From: Mesorhizobium terrae
GTDB taxonomy: Bacteria > Pseudomonadota > Alphaproteobacteria > Rhizobiales > Rhizobiaceae
Length of the DNA stretch: 64,000 bases
Assembly (NCBI RefSeq): GCF_008727715.1
Contig: NZ_CP044218.1
Span: 2,232,001 to 2,296,000, forward strand
Direction of reading: 5' to 3'
Every line of letters starts with the position of its first letter. Position 1 is the stretch's first letter. A program made the translations under genes and the position numbers. Under the pieces are notes generated by a model. It had not been told where the DNA came from, made no database searches, and saw only the letters and a list, made by a program, of their open reading frames with translations. This document shows positions 25,449 to 34,856 of this stretch, piece by piece.

Positions 25449-26567
25449 CTAATCCGCCATCGCCACCAGCGCGTCGCGGTCGTAGCCGAGGCGGATGGTG
25501 GCGCCGACCGGAATGTCGTCGGCGCCGAAATCATTGGTCTCGGTCACCGACAGCGGCTTTTCCAGTCCGGGGATGTCGACGATCAGGTGGGTGATCTCGC
25601 CGAAATAGTGCCGCTCCACCACGCTGCCCGACACTTCGTATTTGGCGGTTGCCTGGTCCCACAGAACGCGCAGCCGTTCCGGCCGGATGCCGAGCGTGGC
25701 GGCGGCGCCGTTGCGCACGAAAGCCTTCGGCTTTTCGGTGGTGACGCGGCCGAAGCCCAGCGTGTCGACGGTGATGGAAGAGCCGTTTTCCTCGACGATC
25801 TCGGCCTTGACGAAATTCATGCCGCCAAGGAAGTCGGCGACCTGGCGGTTCACCGGCCGCTGGTAGATTTCCTTCGGCGAGGCGACCTGGGCGATGCGGC
25901 CGCCGAACATGACGGCAATGCGGTCCGACATGGCGAGCGCCTCGTACTGGTCGTGGGTGACCAGGATGAAGGTGATGCCGACTGCCTGCTGCAGCCGGCG
26001 CAGTTCCACCTGCATCTGTTCGCGCAGCTTCTTGTCGAGCGCCGACAGCGGCTCGTCGAGCAAGAGAACCTTGGGCCGCATCACCAGGGCGCGGGCGAGC
26101 GCCACGCGCTGGCGCTGGCCACCGGACAATTCATGCGCGCCGCGTTTGCCGAGGCCAGTCAGCGAGACCATGGCCAGTGCTTCGTCGACCCGCCGCTTCT
26201 CCTCGCCCTGGTCGAGCTTCAGCCGCTTCAGCCCGTAGCCGACATTCTGCTCGACATTGAGATGCGGGAAGATGGCGTAGCTCTGGAACACCATGTTGGT
26301 GGGGCGCCGGTTGGCCGGCACGCCGACCATCTCCTGGCCATCGACGACGATGGTGCCTGAGGTCGGGTTGTCGAAACCGGCGATCATTCTGAGCAGGGTG
26401 GTCTTGCCGCAGCCGGAAGGCCCGAGCAGGGAAAAGAACTCGCCCTCGCGAATGGTCACGGTGGCGTCGTCCAGAGCCTTGAAGGCCCCGTAGTTGCGGG
26501 TGACGCCCCTGATCTCGATCATCGGCCGCTCGGAGGCGCTGCGTTCGGATTGCGGCCGGTCAAGCAT
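25449..26567 (-). CDS. ABC transporter ATP-binding subunit, PotA/spermidine-putrescine type
   Basis: A 372-residue ATPase. Walker A is GPSGCGKTT, the signature is LSGGQRQRVALARAL, and Walker B is LLLDEPLSALD. A TOBE domain occupies the C-terminal 100 residues, as in PotA and other CUT1/polyamine/opine importers. The start overlaps the end of the upstream permease gene by 8 bases. It is the last gene of a three-gene operon with two permeases; no binding protein is in the operon. Confidence 0.95.
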   Translation of the reverse strand: MLDRPQSERSASERPMIEIRGVTRNYGAFKALDDATVTIREGEFFSLLGPSGCGKTTLLRMIAGFDNPTSGTIVVDGQEMVGVPANRRPTNMVFQSYAIFPHLNVEQNVGYGLKRLKLDQGEEKRRVDEALAMVSLTGLGKRGAHELSGGQRQRVALARALVMRPKVLLLDEPLSALDKKLREQMQVELRRLQQAVGITFILVTHDQYEALAMSDRIAVMFGGRIAQVASPKEIYQRPVNRQVADFLGGMNFVKAEIVEENGSSITVDTLGFGRVTTEKPKAFVRNGAAATLGIRPERLRVLWDQATAKYEVSGSVVERHYFGEITHLIVDIPGLEKPLSVTETNDFGADDIPVGATIRLGYDRDALVAMAD

Positions 26568-27390
26568 GCAGGAGACCCTCGGACTGGGTGCGCCGGGCGG
26601 CGCGGCGGCGCAGGATTTCGGCGATGGAAAGAAGCACGAAGGAACCGACCAGAAGCAGCGTGCCGAGCGCCAGCACGCCGGGCAGCTTGGCGGCGAAGCG
26701 CAACTGGCCCCAGATGTAGATCGGCAGCGTCGCGTCGGTTCCGGTGAGGAAGAAGGCGATGATGAACTCGTCGAGCGAAATGGTGAAGGAAACCAGCAGG
26801 CTGGAGATGATGGCCGGCGTCACCATCGGCAAGGTCACGCGCCGGAAGGTGCCGAAGGCGCTCTCGCCGAGATCGGCCGAGGCTTCCTCCAGGCTGCGGT
26901 CGAAGCCTTCGAAGCCGGATGTCAGCACGGTCATCGAATAGGGGATGCAGACCAGCACGTGGCCGAGCACGACGGTGAACAGCGACAGGCTGAGGCCGAG
27001 CTGCAGCATCACCAAAAGCATGGAGATGGCGACGATCACTTCGGGCAGCACCAGCGGCGCCATGATCAGGCCATGGATGGGCCGGCGGGCGGGGAAACGA
27101 TAGCGGGTGATGGCGCGCGCGGCGAGGATGCCGAGAACGGTGGACAGCACCGCGGCCGAGACACCGACGATCAGGCTGTTCCAGGCCGCATCGATGAGGG
27201 CCGGCGTCTTCGGCAGATCGCGATACCATTGCAGCGTATAGCCGGAGAGCGGGAATTTGGGCGAGGCCGAGATGTTGATCGAGAAGATCGGCAGGAACAG
27301 CACCGGCAGGTACAGGAAGCCGACATAGAGCACGGCATAGGCCGTAAGCCAGGAGCTGCCGCTGGGCAGGAAGCGCTTGAGGGTACTCAT
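26560..27390 (-). CDS. ABC transporter permease, PotC-like
   Basis: A 276-residue membrane protein with six predicted helices. The cytoplasmic EAA loop is EEASADLGESAFGTFRRVTLP, the contact to the ATPase. LSGYTLQWYRDL near the N-terminus is typical of PotC-type permeases. The start codon overlaps the upstream permease stop by 4 bases, indicating translational coupling. Confidence 0.93.
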   Translation of the reverse strand: MSTLKRFLPSGSSWLTAYAVLYVGFLYLPVLFLPIFSINISASPKFPLSGYTLQWYRDLPKTPALIDAAWNSLIVGVSAAVLSTVLGILAARAITRYRFPARRPIHGLIMAPLVLPEVIVAISMLLVMLQLGLSLSLFTVVLGHVLVCIPYSMTVLTSGFEGFDRSLEEASADLGESAFGTFRRVTLPMVTPAIISSLLVSFTISLDEFIIAFFLTGTDATLPIYIWGQLRFAAKLPGVLALGTLLLVGSFVLLSIAEILRRRAARRTQSEGLLHA

Positions 27391-28304
27391 CGCGCCAACC
27401 TCGCGGCGGTGCGGATCAGGAAGACGGCAGCGCCCGCCATCAGGCTGACCACGACCATGGTGGTGACGGAAAGCGCGGCGCCCAGCGGCCAGTTCGCCGC
27501 TTTGCCGAACTGCGCCTGGATGGCGTTGGCGATCATGACGCCGTCCTTGCCGCCGACCAGCTTCGGAGTGACGTAGTCGCCAACCGTCGGGATCATGACG
27601 ATGAGCAGCGCCGAGATGACACCGGGCGCCGACAGCGGCAGCGTCACGCGCAGGAAGGAGCGCAGCGGCCCGTCGCCGAGATCCTTGGCCGCCTCGATCA
27701 GCGTGCGGTCGACTTTTTCGAGCGACACGAAGATGGGCAGGATGGCGAAGGCCGCCCAGGCGTGGGTCAGCGTGATGACGACGGCGCTGGTGTTGTAGAG
27801 CAGGGCGGTGGATGGCTCGCTGATCAGGCCGAGCCCCATCAGGCCGGAATTGAGGACGCCGTTGTAGCCGAGGATGACCTTCCACGACATCACCCGCAGC
27901 AGGTAGCTGGTCCAGAACGGGATGGTGATGAGGAACAGCCATAGGCCCTTGTGGCGGCCGCCGTGGAAGGAAATGAAATAGGCGATCGGATAGGCGAGCA
28001 CGACGGTGAACAGCGACACCATCAATGAGACGTAGAGCGAGCGCCACAACAGGTCGAGATAGATCGGCTCGGTCAGCGCGATGCGGTAATTCTCGAGCGT
28101 GAAGGTGTGGTCGATGGTGAGGTAGTGCTGCGTCCAGAAGGAATGGGCGAACACCACCAGGATCGGCACAACCAGAAGGATGAGGGCGTAAAGAAAAGTC
28201 GGGCTGATCAGGGCAAGGCCCTGGGCGGATTCGGATTGCAGAAGCGTCTTTCGTCTGATGCCGCCCGCGACCAGCGGCGGCGACCCTTCCGCGGCTGCCG
28301 TCAT
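27387..28304 (-). CDS. ABC transporter permease, PotB-like
   Basis: A 305-residue permease, first gene of the operon. About six helices; the EAA loop is IEAAKDLGDGPLRSFLRVTLP. The segment LWLFLITIPFWTSYLLRVMSW is characteristic of PotB-type proteins. ATG 28304 was chosen because the sequence upstream is not conserved in type. Only transport genes follow; the substrate-binding protein must be encoded elsewhere. Confidence 0.93.
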   Translation of the reverse strand: MTAAAEGSPPLVAGGIRRKTLLQSESAQGLALISPTFLYALILLVVPILVVFAHSFWTQHYLTIDHTFTLENYRIALTEPIYLDLLWRSLYVSLMVSLFTVVLAYPIAYFISFHGGRHKGLWLFLITIPFWTSYLLRVMSWKVILGYNGVLNSGLMGLGLISEPSTALLYNTSAVVITLTHAWAAFAILPIFVSLEKVDRTLIEAAKDLGDGPLRSFLRVTLPLSAPGVISALLIVMIPTVGDYVTPKLVGGKDGVMIANAIQAQFGKAANWPLGAALSVTTMVVVSLMAGAAVFLIRTAARLAR

Positions 28305-28629
28305 TGCGGCGCTCCGGGCAGCGCTCCAAGCGCATATGCGGTCGCTGGCCTGGATTGTCCCGCCATGCTGCCTTCCCATCAAGCGCCGGCTTGTTCCCAA
28401 TCTTCTGTTTCGAGCCGCTCCGTGCCTGCGTTTTCACGCACAGGAGCGAGCGGCTCTCGTCTTGCCGGCTTCCTTCATCATGAGCGCATCCACCGATTGA
28501 AATCAAGCGGTATTTCTGCGATATTGATTGAACGACCATTCAAAATCATGTGAAGAAATCCGGATTTTCCAATGGTTTGAGTGTCTTGTTGAGGCGAACG
28601 TCACTTTGAGGATCGAAAGCGAGGCGAAG
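28305..28629. other. Divergent promoter region, ABC operon / aminotransferase
   Basis: These 325 bases have no gene. An AT-rich patch (28495-28560) holds the TetR-type operator at 28528-28543. The region probably carries both promoters. Confidence 0.5.
28528..28543. promoter_or_regulatory. TetR-type operator, site B
   Basis: TTGAACGACCATTCAA, arms TTGAA/TTCAA with a 6-base spacer, about 100 bases upstream of the aminotransferase start. It matches sites A (1097-1112) and C (36669-36684) in arms, spacing and in the CATTCAA half. Confidence 0.6.
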
Positions 28630-30048
28630 ATGGCTGCGGTGCGGCAAGCAAGAACGGGCGGAGGGGATGCCGAGGCCGGGCAGGATGCGGTGGAGACGGC
28701 GCGGCGCCATCTCGTGCAGCCGTGGCCGATGGCGGGTTCGGTCGGCGCCGAGGCGCGGGCGCTGATCGGCGAAGGCGACGGCATCTACATCACCGACGGC
28801 AACGGCAAGCGGCTGATCGACGGGCCGGCCGGCATGTGGTGCATCAATGTCGGCCATCGCCGCGAGGAACTGGCCAAGGTGATGTACGACCAGGCGATGC
28901 AGCTCTCCTACAACACGCCCTGGTACACGATGAACGCGCCTTCGGCCGAACTCGCGCGGCGTATCGCGGACCATGCGCCGGGCGATCTCAGCCACGTCTT
29001 CTACACCACCGGCGGCTCCTCGGCGGTGGAGACGGCGCTGCGCTTCATGCAGTTCTACAACAATGTGCGCGGCCGGCCGGAGAAGAAGCTCATCCTGTCG
29101 CGCGGCGGCGCCTATCACGGGTCGACCTACCTGGCGGCCTCGCTCAACGGCCGGCCGCGCGACCGCGACTGGATGGACGGCGCCGACGATCTGGTGGTGA
29201 AGCTGTCGTCGCCCGATCCGTTCCGCCGGCCGAAGGGCATGGATGTCGCGGCCTTCGCCGACATGCTGGTCGCGGAATTCCGCGACAGGATCGCGGAGAT
29301 CGGCGCCGAAAGGATCGGCGCCTTTGTCGGCGAGCCGGTGCAGGCCTCGGGCGGCGTCATCCTGCCGCCGGACGGCTACCTGAAACGCATCCGCGCCATC
29401 TGCCGCGACAACGACATTCTCTTCATTTCCGACGAGGTGGTGACCGCCTTTGGCCGGCTCGGCCATGTCTTTGCCTCGGGTGAGGTGTTCGGCATCGACC
29501 CCGACATGATCACCTTCGCCAAGGGCGTCACCTCGGGTTATTTCCCGCTGGGCGGCGTCGTCATCTCGGAGCGTTTGCTGGAGGAATTGCGCCGCTCCAA
29601 CCATCCCGACGCGATGTTCGCGCATGGGCTGACCTATACCAGTCACCCGGTCGGCTGCGCGGTGGCGCTCAAAAACCTCGACATATTGGAAGACGAGGTG
29701 CTGGCGCATGCGCGTGCGGTCGCGCCTTATTTCCAGGCGCGCCTGAAGACGCTGGAGGAACTGCCGCTGGTGGGCGAAGTGCGCGGCTTAGGGCTGATGG
29801 CCTGCGTGGAATGCGTGGCCGACCGCGAAAGCAAAAACCCGCTGCAGCTCGACCGGGCGGTCGGTGTGCGCATCGACGCGCATTGCCATGAGCTCGGCCT
29901 TCTGGTGCGGCCGCTGATCAATATGTGCGTGATGTCGCCGCCGCTCACCATCAGCCGCGAGCAGATCGACGACATGGTGGCGATTCTGCGCGAGGGCATT
30001 TCGCGGACGATGGAGGATCTGCGCCGGGAAGGGCTGTGGCAAGGCTGA
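28630..30048 (+). CDS. Class III aminotransferase (PLP-dependent)
   Basis: A 472-residue omega-amino acid/polyamine-type aminotransferase. The PLP site is in FAKGVTSGYFPLG (catalytic Lys); the metal/PLP contact FISDEVVTAFGRLG and HGLTYTSHPVGCA are conserved. Candidates are putrescine-pyruvate, beta-alanine or related amine substrates; the divergent Pot-type importer favours an amine. ATG 28630 has GAGG 6 bases upstream; an in-frame ATG at 28528 falls inside the operator and is rejected. Confidence 0.92.
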   Translation: MAAVRQARTGGGDAEAGQDAVETARRHLVQPWPMAGSVGAEARALIGEGDGIYITDGNGKRLIDGPAGMWCINVGHRREELAKVMYDQAMQLSYNTPWYTMNAPSAELARRIADHAPGDLSHVFYTTGGSSAVETALRFMQFYNNVRGRPEKKLILSRGGAYHGSTYLAASLNGRPRDRDWMDGADDLVVKLSSPDPFRRPKGMDVAAFADMLVAEFRDRIAEIGAERIGAFVGEPVQASGGVILPPDGYLKRIRAICRDNDILFISDEVVTAFGRLGHVFASGEVFGIDPDMITFAKGVTSGYFPLGGVVISERLLEELRRSNHPDAMFAHGLTYTSHPVGCAVALKNLDILEDEVLAHARAVAPYFQARLKTLEELPLVGEVRGLGLMACVECVADRESKNPLQLDRAVGVRIDAHCHELGLLVRPLINMCVMSPPLTISREQIDDMVAILREGISRTMEDLRREGLWQG

Positions 30049-30208
30049 CGGGAGCTGTTGCGATCATCCTGGCGGATAAAAATGCTGGCTCCGGTTTCGG
30101 CATCCGACTATGCCTGATCGGGCGTCCGCGCGATCACGGCGCCGCCGACAAGGCGGCCCGTTTCGTCGCCGCGGAAACCCGTCTTAACCGCCAGCACAGG
30201 ACATTCGC

Positions 30209-30979
30209 ATGAAACTCGGCTTCATCGGCACAGGCGCGCTTACGGCCGCGATCGTCGCCGGGCTGAAATCGGTCGCCGACAATTCGGTGTCGGTCGTGCT
30301 GTCGCCGCGCAATGAGGAAATCGCGGCCGGGCTGGCGGCCCGCTATGCCGACGTGCGCATCGCGGCCGACAATCAGGCGGTGCTCGACGATTGCGATACC
30401 GTCATGCTGGCGGTGCGGCCGCAGATCGCGCATGAAGTGCTGCCGGCGCTGCGGTTTCGTTCCGACCATCGCGTCGTCAGCCTGATCGCGACGCTGTCGG
30501 TCGAAGAGGTGGCCGGCCTGATCGGGCCGGTGGCAACGGTGACGAAGGCGCTTCCGATGCCGATGATCGCGCACAGGCAAGGCGCGACCATCCTGTTTCC
30601 GCCGGATCCCGCCATGGCGGCTTTTTTCGGCCGGCTGGGCAAGGCGATCGAGGTTACCGACGCTGACGAGTTCAACGCGCTGAGCGTCGTCACCGCGACC
30701 TATGCCAGCTACTTCAAATATCTCGATACGATCCACAGCTGGCTGGAGGGCCATCAGGTGTCGGGCGAGAAGGCGCGCGATTATATCGCCACGCTGTTCA
30801 AGGCGCTGGCCAACGCGCCGGACAGGGCCCCGGACGCCGGTTTCATGCATCTGGCGCAGGAATACGCGACCCGCGGCGGCATCAACGAACAGGTCCTGCG
30901 CGAACTGACGGAGCGGGACATGTTCGGCGCCTTCGCGCAAAGCCTGGAAGGTATCTACCGGCGCATCTCAAAGTCATAA
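30209..30979 (+). CDS. Pyrroline-5-carboxylate reductase-like (ProC family) oxidoreductase
   Basis: A 256-residue Rossmann enzyme. The cofactor motif is KLGFIGTGALTAAI; VMLAVRPQIAHEVL and PMPMIAHRQGATILFPP correspond to ProC motifs. Divergence from housekeeping ProC in the C-terminal dimer domain suggests a catabolic paralogue acting on a cyclic imine. It follows the aminotransferase on the same strand after 160 bases, so an amine to aldehyde/imine to cyclic amino acid route is possible. Confidence 0.8.
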   Translation: MKLGFIGTGALTAAIVAGLKSVADNSVSVVLSPRNEEIAAGLAARYADVRIAADNQAVLDDCDTVMLAVRPQIAHEVLPALRFRSDHRVVSLIATLSVEEVAGLIGPVATVTKALPMPMIAHRQGATILFPPDPAMAAFFGRLGKAIEVTDADEFNALSVVTATYASYFKYLDTIHSWLEGHQVSGEKARDYIATLFKALANAPDRAPDAGFMHLAQEYATRGGINEQVLRELTERDMFGAFAQSLEGIYRRISKS

Positions 30980-31007
30980 GCCGGCAAGCGAGGACGCGCC
31001 CGGCCGG

Positions 31008-31898
31008 TCAGGCCGCCGGTTCCTCGACGGTGGCACTCTTGTTGTGCCACAGCAGGATAAGCCCGGCGAAGACGATCAGGCTGGCGCCGGCGATGGTGGC
31101 AGGGCCGGGCACTTCGTGGAAGGCGAGATAGCCGATGAGCGCGGCGCCGACCAGTTCGAGATAGACCAATGGTGCCAGCACCGAGGTTTCGGCGAGGCGG
31201 AAGGCGATGATCAGCATCAGATGGCCAATCAGCGAGAAGATGCCGAGCCCGGCGAAGAAGACGAGATCGCCCCAGGCCGGCGTCGACCAGGTGAGCAGCG
31301 CCTGCGGCATCAACAGCACGGCGCCCAACGCGCATTGAAAGGCGAGCGTCTTGACCGGGTCGCTTTCCAGCGCCGCCTTGCGGGTGACGATCATGTAGCA
31401 GGCGAAGGCAAGGCCGGAAGCCAGCGCCAGCAGGATGCCGGGTTCCATCGTGCCAACGCCCGGCCGCAGGATGACCATGGCGCCGGCGAAACCGAGCGCC
31501 AGGCTGATGCCCTTGCGCGTCGTCATGCGTTCGCCCAGCACGACGACCGACAGCACCATGGCGACGACCGGGGCGACGAAATAGGCGCTGATGGCGGTAG
31601 CCAGCGGGATGTGGGAGATGGCGACGAAATATAGCGACATCGCCGTCACCAGAAGCACGGTGCGCAAGATATGCGCGCCGAGGCGCTCGGCCGGAAACAG
31701 ATGCCGGCCATGGCGTGCGAAGGCATAAGGCAGGACGATGATCGAAGCCGCTGCATAACGCGCCCAGCCGATGAACAGCGGCGAATAGTCAGCGCTCAGA
31801 TATTTCGCCAGCCCGTCGACGATCTGGATGGCGAACGCCACCGCGGCCATCAGGATGATGCCTCGGGTCTGCGGGGAAAGGCCGGTGGGTGCCGTCAT
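31008..31898 (-). CDS. EamA-family (DMT) transporter
   Basis: A 296-residue protein with ten predicted membrane helices in two EamA repeats. The first repeat has SADYSPLFIGWARYAAASIIVLPYA in part, the second ends HEVPGPATIAGASLIVFAGL. It is probably a metabolite exporter. It is convergent with the reductase gene. Confidence 0.9.
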   Translation of the reverse strand: MTAPTGLSPQTRGIILMAAVAFAIQIVDGLAKYLSADYSPLFIGWARYAAASIIVLPYAFARHGRHLFPAERLGAHILRTVLLVTAMSLYFVAISHIPLATAISAYFVAPVVAMVLSVVVLGERMTTRKGISLALGFAGAMVILRPGVGTMEPGILLALASGLAFACYMIVTRKAALESDPVKTLAFQCALGAVLLMPQALLTWSTPAWGDLVFFAGLGIFSLIGHLMLIIAFRLAETSVLAPLVYLELVGAALIGYLAFHEVPGPATIAGASLIVFAGLILLWHNKSATVEEPAA

Positions 31899-31980
31899 GG
31901 CGGGCTTCTAGCGCGAAGCCCTGCTCCGATACAGCCAAACAGGTTGATCCAGTCGGTCGCGATTTGCGACAGCAGGTCGG

Positions 31981-32017
31981 GCGCCAAACTTCTCCCGCGA
32001 GGAGAGAAGATTGGCGC
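31981..32017 (-). terminator. Long hairpin at the 3' end of the PhyH gene
   Basis: GCGCCAAACTTCTC (31981-31994) pairs with GAGAAGATTGGCGC (32004-32017), 14 base pairs with one mismatch, just past the dioxygenase stop. The centre resembles an E-element end. No clear T-run exists. Confidence 0.55.
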
Positions 32018-32023
32018 TTGATT

Positions 32024-32956
32024 TCACCACTGCGCCAGCCCCAGCAGCTTTTCGCCGAGCGGGGTCAGCTTTGCCGTGGCGGCGTTGTGCTTTTCCCAGT
32101 CGCGCGGATCGCCCGGGAAGGCGTCGCGTCGCGGATGGTCGAGTTCGCGCCACAAGCGGATGCGTTCCTGGCGCTCGGTTTCGTTGGTCCATTCGGCCGG
32201 GTGCATGGAGATGTATTGCGCCATGCGGACCCGGTTGTCGGAATGGTTGGGGCGCACGCCATGGGCCAACAGCGAGTTGAAGATCATCAAGTCACCGGCT
32301 TCCATCTCGATGTTGACGGTCGCCTGGCCGGTCATGTCGGGATGCATCGGGTCGCGGTCGGGCGCTTGCGTTTTCTCCCAGGCATCGAAACCGGAGAAGA
32401 GCGAAGGCACGCACTGGAAGCCGCCGACGTCGCCGTCCTGCTTCTGCAAGCTGAGCACGCCCTGCACGCCGATCGGCAGGGGACGGATCGAGGTATCGAC
32501 ATCCCAATGGATGAAGCCGTTGGGATTGCCCTTGACCTTCCTGGGCGGGTTGAGATTGGCGCGGTCGATCGTCACCCACAAATCCTCGCGGTCCCAGATG
32601 TCGACGAAGGCGTCGTAGATGCGCCGCTCCATGCGATTGTCCCAGAGATACTGGTGATTGTAGATTTCCAGCATGCCGGTGTTGTTGAGTTCCTTCATCT
32701 TGTGCTCGCGCCGCTGCGGCGCATACCAGGTGGAAGGATCTGCGGGGTCCTTCTCGTCGAAGCGCCAGAGCAGATCGACGAGGTTGTCGACATTCTCAGG
32801 TGGCACCGCCTGGCGCACGATGACATAGCCATTGCTGATCCAGTGCTGCCAGTCGTCCTCGGAGAGGACGCGCAGCGGCAGTGTCTTCCGGATGTCTCGC
32901 AATTGCGTCGTCATGCCAGTGGTGGGGTGGTGGTCTCTGACAGTCGCTGCTTGCAT
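32024..32956 (-). CDS. PhyH-type Fe(II)/2-oxoglutarate dioxygenase
   Basis: A 310-residue phytanoyl-CoA dioxygenase-family enzyme. The iron triad fits GFIHWDVDTS (H-x-D) and LLAHGVRPNHSDNRVR (distal His, with Arg for 2-oxoglutarate). GGGAG precedes ATG 32956 at 6 bases. It is divergent from an AraC gene by 130 bases. The family hydroxylates small molecules; the substrate is unknown. Confidence 0.88.
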   Translation of the reverse strand: MQAATVRDHHPTTGMTTQLRDIRKTLPLRVLSEDDWQHWISNGYVIVRQAVPPENVDNLVDLLWRFDEKDPADPSTWYAPQRREHKMKELNNTGMLEIYNHQYLWDNRMERRIYDAFVDIWDREDLWVTIDRANLNPPRKVKGNPNGFIHWDVDTSIRPLPIGVQGVLSLQKQDGDVGGFQCVPSLFSGFDAWEKTQAPDRDPMHPDMTGQATVNIEMEAGDLMIFNSLLAHGVRPNHSDNRVRMAQYISMHPAEWTNETERQERIRLWRELDHPRRDAFPGDPRDWEKHNAATAKLTPLGEKLLGLAQW

Positions 32957-33086
32957 GATGATCTCCCTGGATGATGCCGCGCGACGCGGTGCATGCAGCC
33001 AAGAATAGGGACCGTGCGGCCACGATGTTGTCGCGCTTCGGCCAATTCTGGTACTATTGCAGCGTTTCTGGAATCAACGACGCCAT

Positions 33087-33947
33087 ATGAAGCCCTATCT
33101 TGAACGCGTGCCAGCCAGTCCGGATAGTTCCTGGAGTATGCTGAACCGGCGGCTCGACGACGGCATTCCGTTCCAGTGGCACCATCACCCCGAGCTCGAA
33201 CTGACGCTGACGCTGAACTCGCGCGGCCACCGCTTCATCGGCGACCATGTCGGCAGTTTCGACGGCATCGACCTGGTGCTTGTCGGCCCCAACCTGCCCC
33301 ACACATGGTCGTCGTCGGAGAGGCTCGATCCGGCCCTCCCGCATGTCGCGCTGGTTATCTGGTTCCGGCAGGAGTGGATTGAGACGATCACCCGTTCGTC
33401 GGTGGAATTCGGCGCGGTGGCGGCGCTCGTCGCCAGGGCCGGCGCCGGCTTGCGCTTTTCGACAGCCGCCGCGATGGCGCTGGCCGACGATTTCGGCCGG
33501 CTGTTCGATCTGCCGGCGCCGCAACGGCTGCTGGCCATGCTGGGCATCCTCGGCCAACTGGCGGAAGACGCGGATGCCGTCGCGTTGTCCAGCGAAGCCT
33601 TCGCGCCCGTGGAACGGGATGCGGGCGCGGAACGCATCGACCGTGTGTTGACCCATATTCACCAGTTCTATGCCGAGGAAATCCGGCTGGACGATCTTGC
33701 CGATGTCGCCGCCCTCAGCGTGTCGGGAACCCACCGGCTGTTCAGCCGGCACATGCGTACGACGATTTCGGAATACATCATCCGCCTGCGCATCGGCGAT
33801 GCCTGCGCGCGGCTGTCGGCAACCGGCCAGCCGATCCAGCATATCGCGAGTGCGGTCGGCTATGGCTCGCTCGCCAACTTCAACCGCCAGTTCCGGCGGC
33901 TGCGGGGCATGTCTCCGCGGGACTACCGGGCGCGGTTCCGGCTTTAG
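33087..33947 (+). CDS. AraC-family regulator
   Basis: A 286-residue regulator with an N-terminal cupin (FQWHHHPELELTLTLNSRG) and C-terminal AraC DNA-binding domain (EIRLDDLADVAALSVSGTHRLF; AVGYGSLANFNRQFRRLRGMSPRDYR). The start at ATG 33087 (MKPYLERVP) removes 10 unlikely residues. It probably activates the divergent dioxygenase gene. Confidence 0.92.
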   Translation: MKPYLERVPASPDSSWSMLNRRLDDGIPFQWHHHPELELTLTLNSRGHRFIGDHVGSFDGIDLVLVGPNLPHTWSSSERLDPALPHVALVIWFRQEWIETITRSSVEFGAVAALVARAGAGLRFSTAAAMALADDFGRLFDLPAPQRLLAMLGILGQLAEDADAVALSSEAFAPVERDAGAERIDRVLTHIHQFYAEEIRLDDLADVAALSVSGTHRLFSRHMRTTISEYIIRLRIGDACARLSATGQPIQHIASAVGYGSLANFNRQFRRLRGMSPRDYRARFRL

Positions 33948-33982
33948 CGGCCGTCACGCGGGAGCCGGCCGGGCAGAGCGCC

Positions 33983-34846
33983 TCAGTGCACCGTCGTGCC
34001 CACATGCCTGAGCTTATCAGGGTTCCTGACGACGTAGATCGCGTGGATGCAGCCGTCGTCGATTTCCAGTGCAGTGGTCTGGAGGATGTTGCCGCGCTCG
34101 ATGGTGACGAAGCCCGGTAGGCCGTTGATCACACCATAACGAAGCAGGCGCGACGGTTCCTCGGCAAAAACAGGCGCGAACCGCGCGAAGAAATGCAGGA
34201 CGTTGTCGAGGCCGGTGAGCGGTTTCTTGCCGGCCGGCGCCTTGCCGCCGCCATCGGCGTATAGCGTCACATCCGCCGCGAGCAAGGTGCGCAGCCTCTC
34301 CATTTCGCCATCTCGGGATGCGGCGAGGAAAGCTCGCGCGATCTCGAAGCCATGTTGCTTCGGCACGAGGTAGCGCGGGCGGTCGGCGCGAACATGGATG
34401 CGCGCCCGGCGCGCCAGCTGGCGACAAGCCGTGGGCTCGCGGCCGATCGTCGCCGCGACCTCCTCATAGCCGAGGCCGAACACATCGTGCAGCAGGAAGG
34501 CTGCACGCTCGAGCGGCGACAGCCGCTCCAACGCCATCAAAAGCGGCAAGGTGACGGTGTCGACCTCCTGGTCGACCTCCTCCACCACCGGTTCCGGCAG
34601 CCAGGGACCGACATAGGTCTCGCGCCGGCGCCGGATGGCCTTGAGCCGGTCCAGGCACAGACGCATGACGACCCGACGCAGGAAGGCCTCAGGTTCGTTA
34701 ACTTCCCGGCGTTCGGTGCCCAGCCAGCGCACGAATGCATCCTGGACGGCGTCTTCGGCATCGGCGACGGAACCCAACATGCGGTAGGCGACACGAAAGA
34801 GAACCGGCCGCAGCGGATCGAAGATGGCGGTGGCGTCCTTGTCCAT
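33983..34846 (-). CDS. ECF41-type (SigJ-like) sigma factor
   Basis: A 287-residue ECF sigma factor. Region 2 is LFRVAYRMLGSVADAEDAVQDAFVRW, region 4 LSPLERAAFLLHDVFGLGYEEVA, followed by a SnoaL-like C-terminal domain with the family signature YADGGGKAPA. In ECF41 the C-terminal domain takes the place of an anti-sigma factor. It follows an AhpD-like gene by 10 bases; the promoter upstream of that gene carries the ECF41 recognition pattern, so the pair is probably self-activated. Confidence 0.93.
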   Translation of the reverse strand: MDKDATAIFDPLRPVLFRVAYRMLGSVADAEDAVQDAFVRWLGTERREVNEPEAFLRRVVMRLCLDRLKAIRRRRETYVGPWLPEPVVEEVDQEVDTVTLPLLMALERLSPLERAAFLLHDVFGLGYEEVAATIGREPTACRQLARRARIHVRADRPRYLVPKQHGFEIARAFLAASRDGEMERLRTLLAADVTLYADGGGKAPAGKKPLTGLDNVLHFFARFAPVFAEEPSRLLRYGVINGLPGFVTIERGNILQTTALEIDDGCIHAIYVVRNPDKLRHVGTTVH

Positions 34847-34856
34847 GCCGGTATCG

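Noticed and set aside
28528..28629. Upstream ATG of the aminotransferase at 28528
   Set aside because: It overlaps the TetR-type operator and would add 34 residues without similarity; GAGG precedes ATG 28630.
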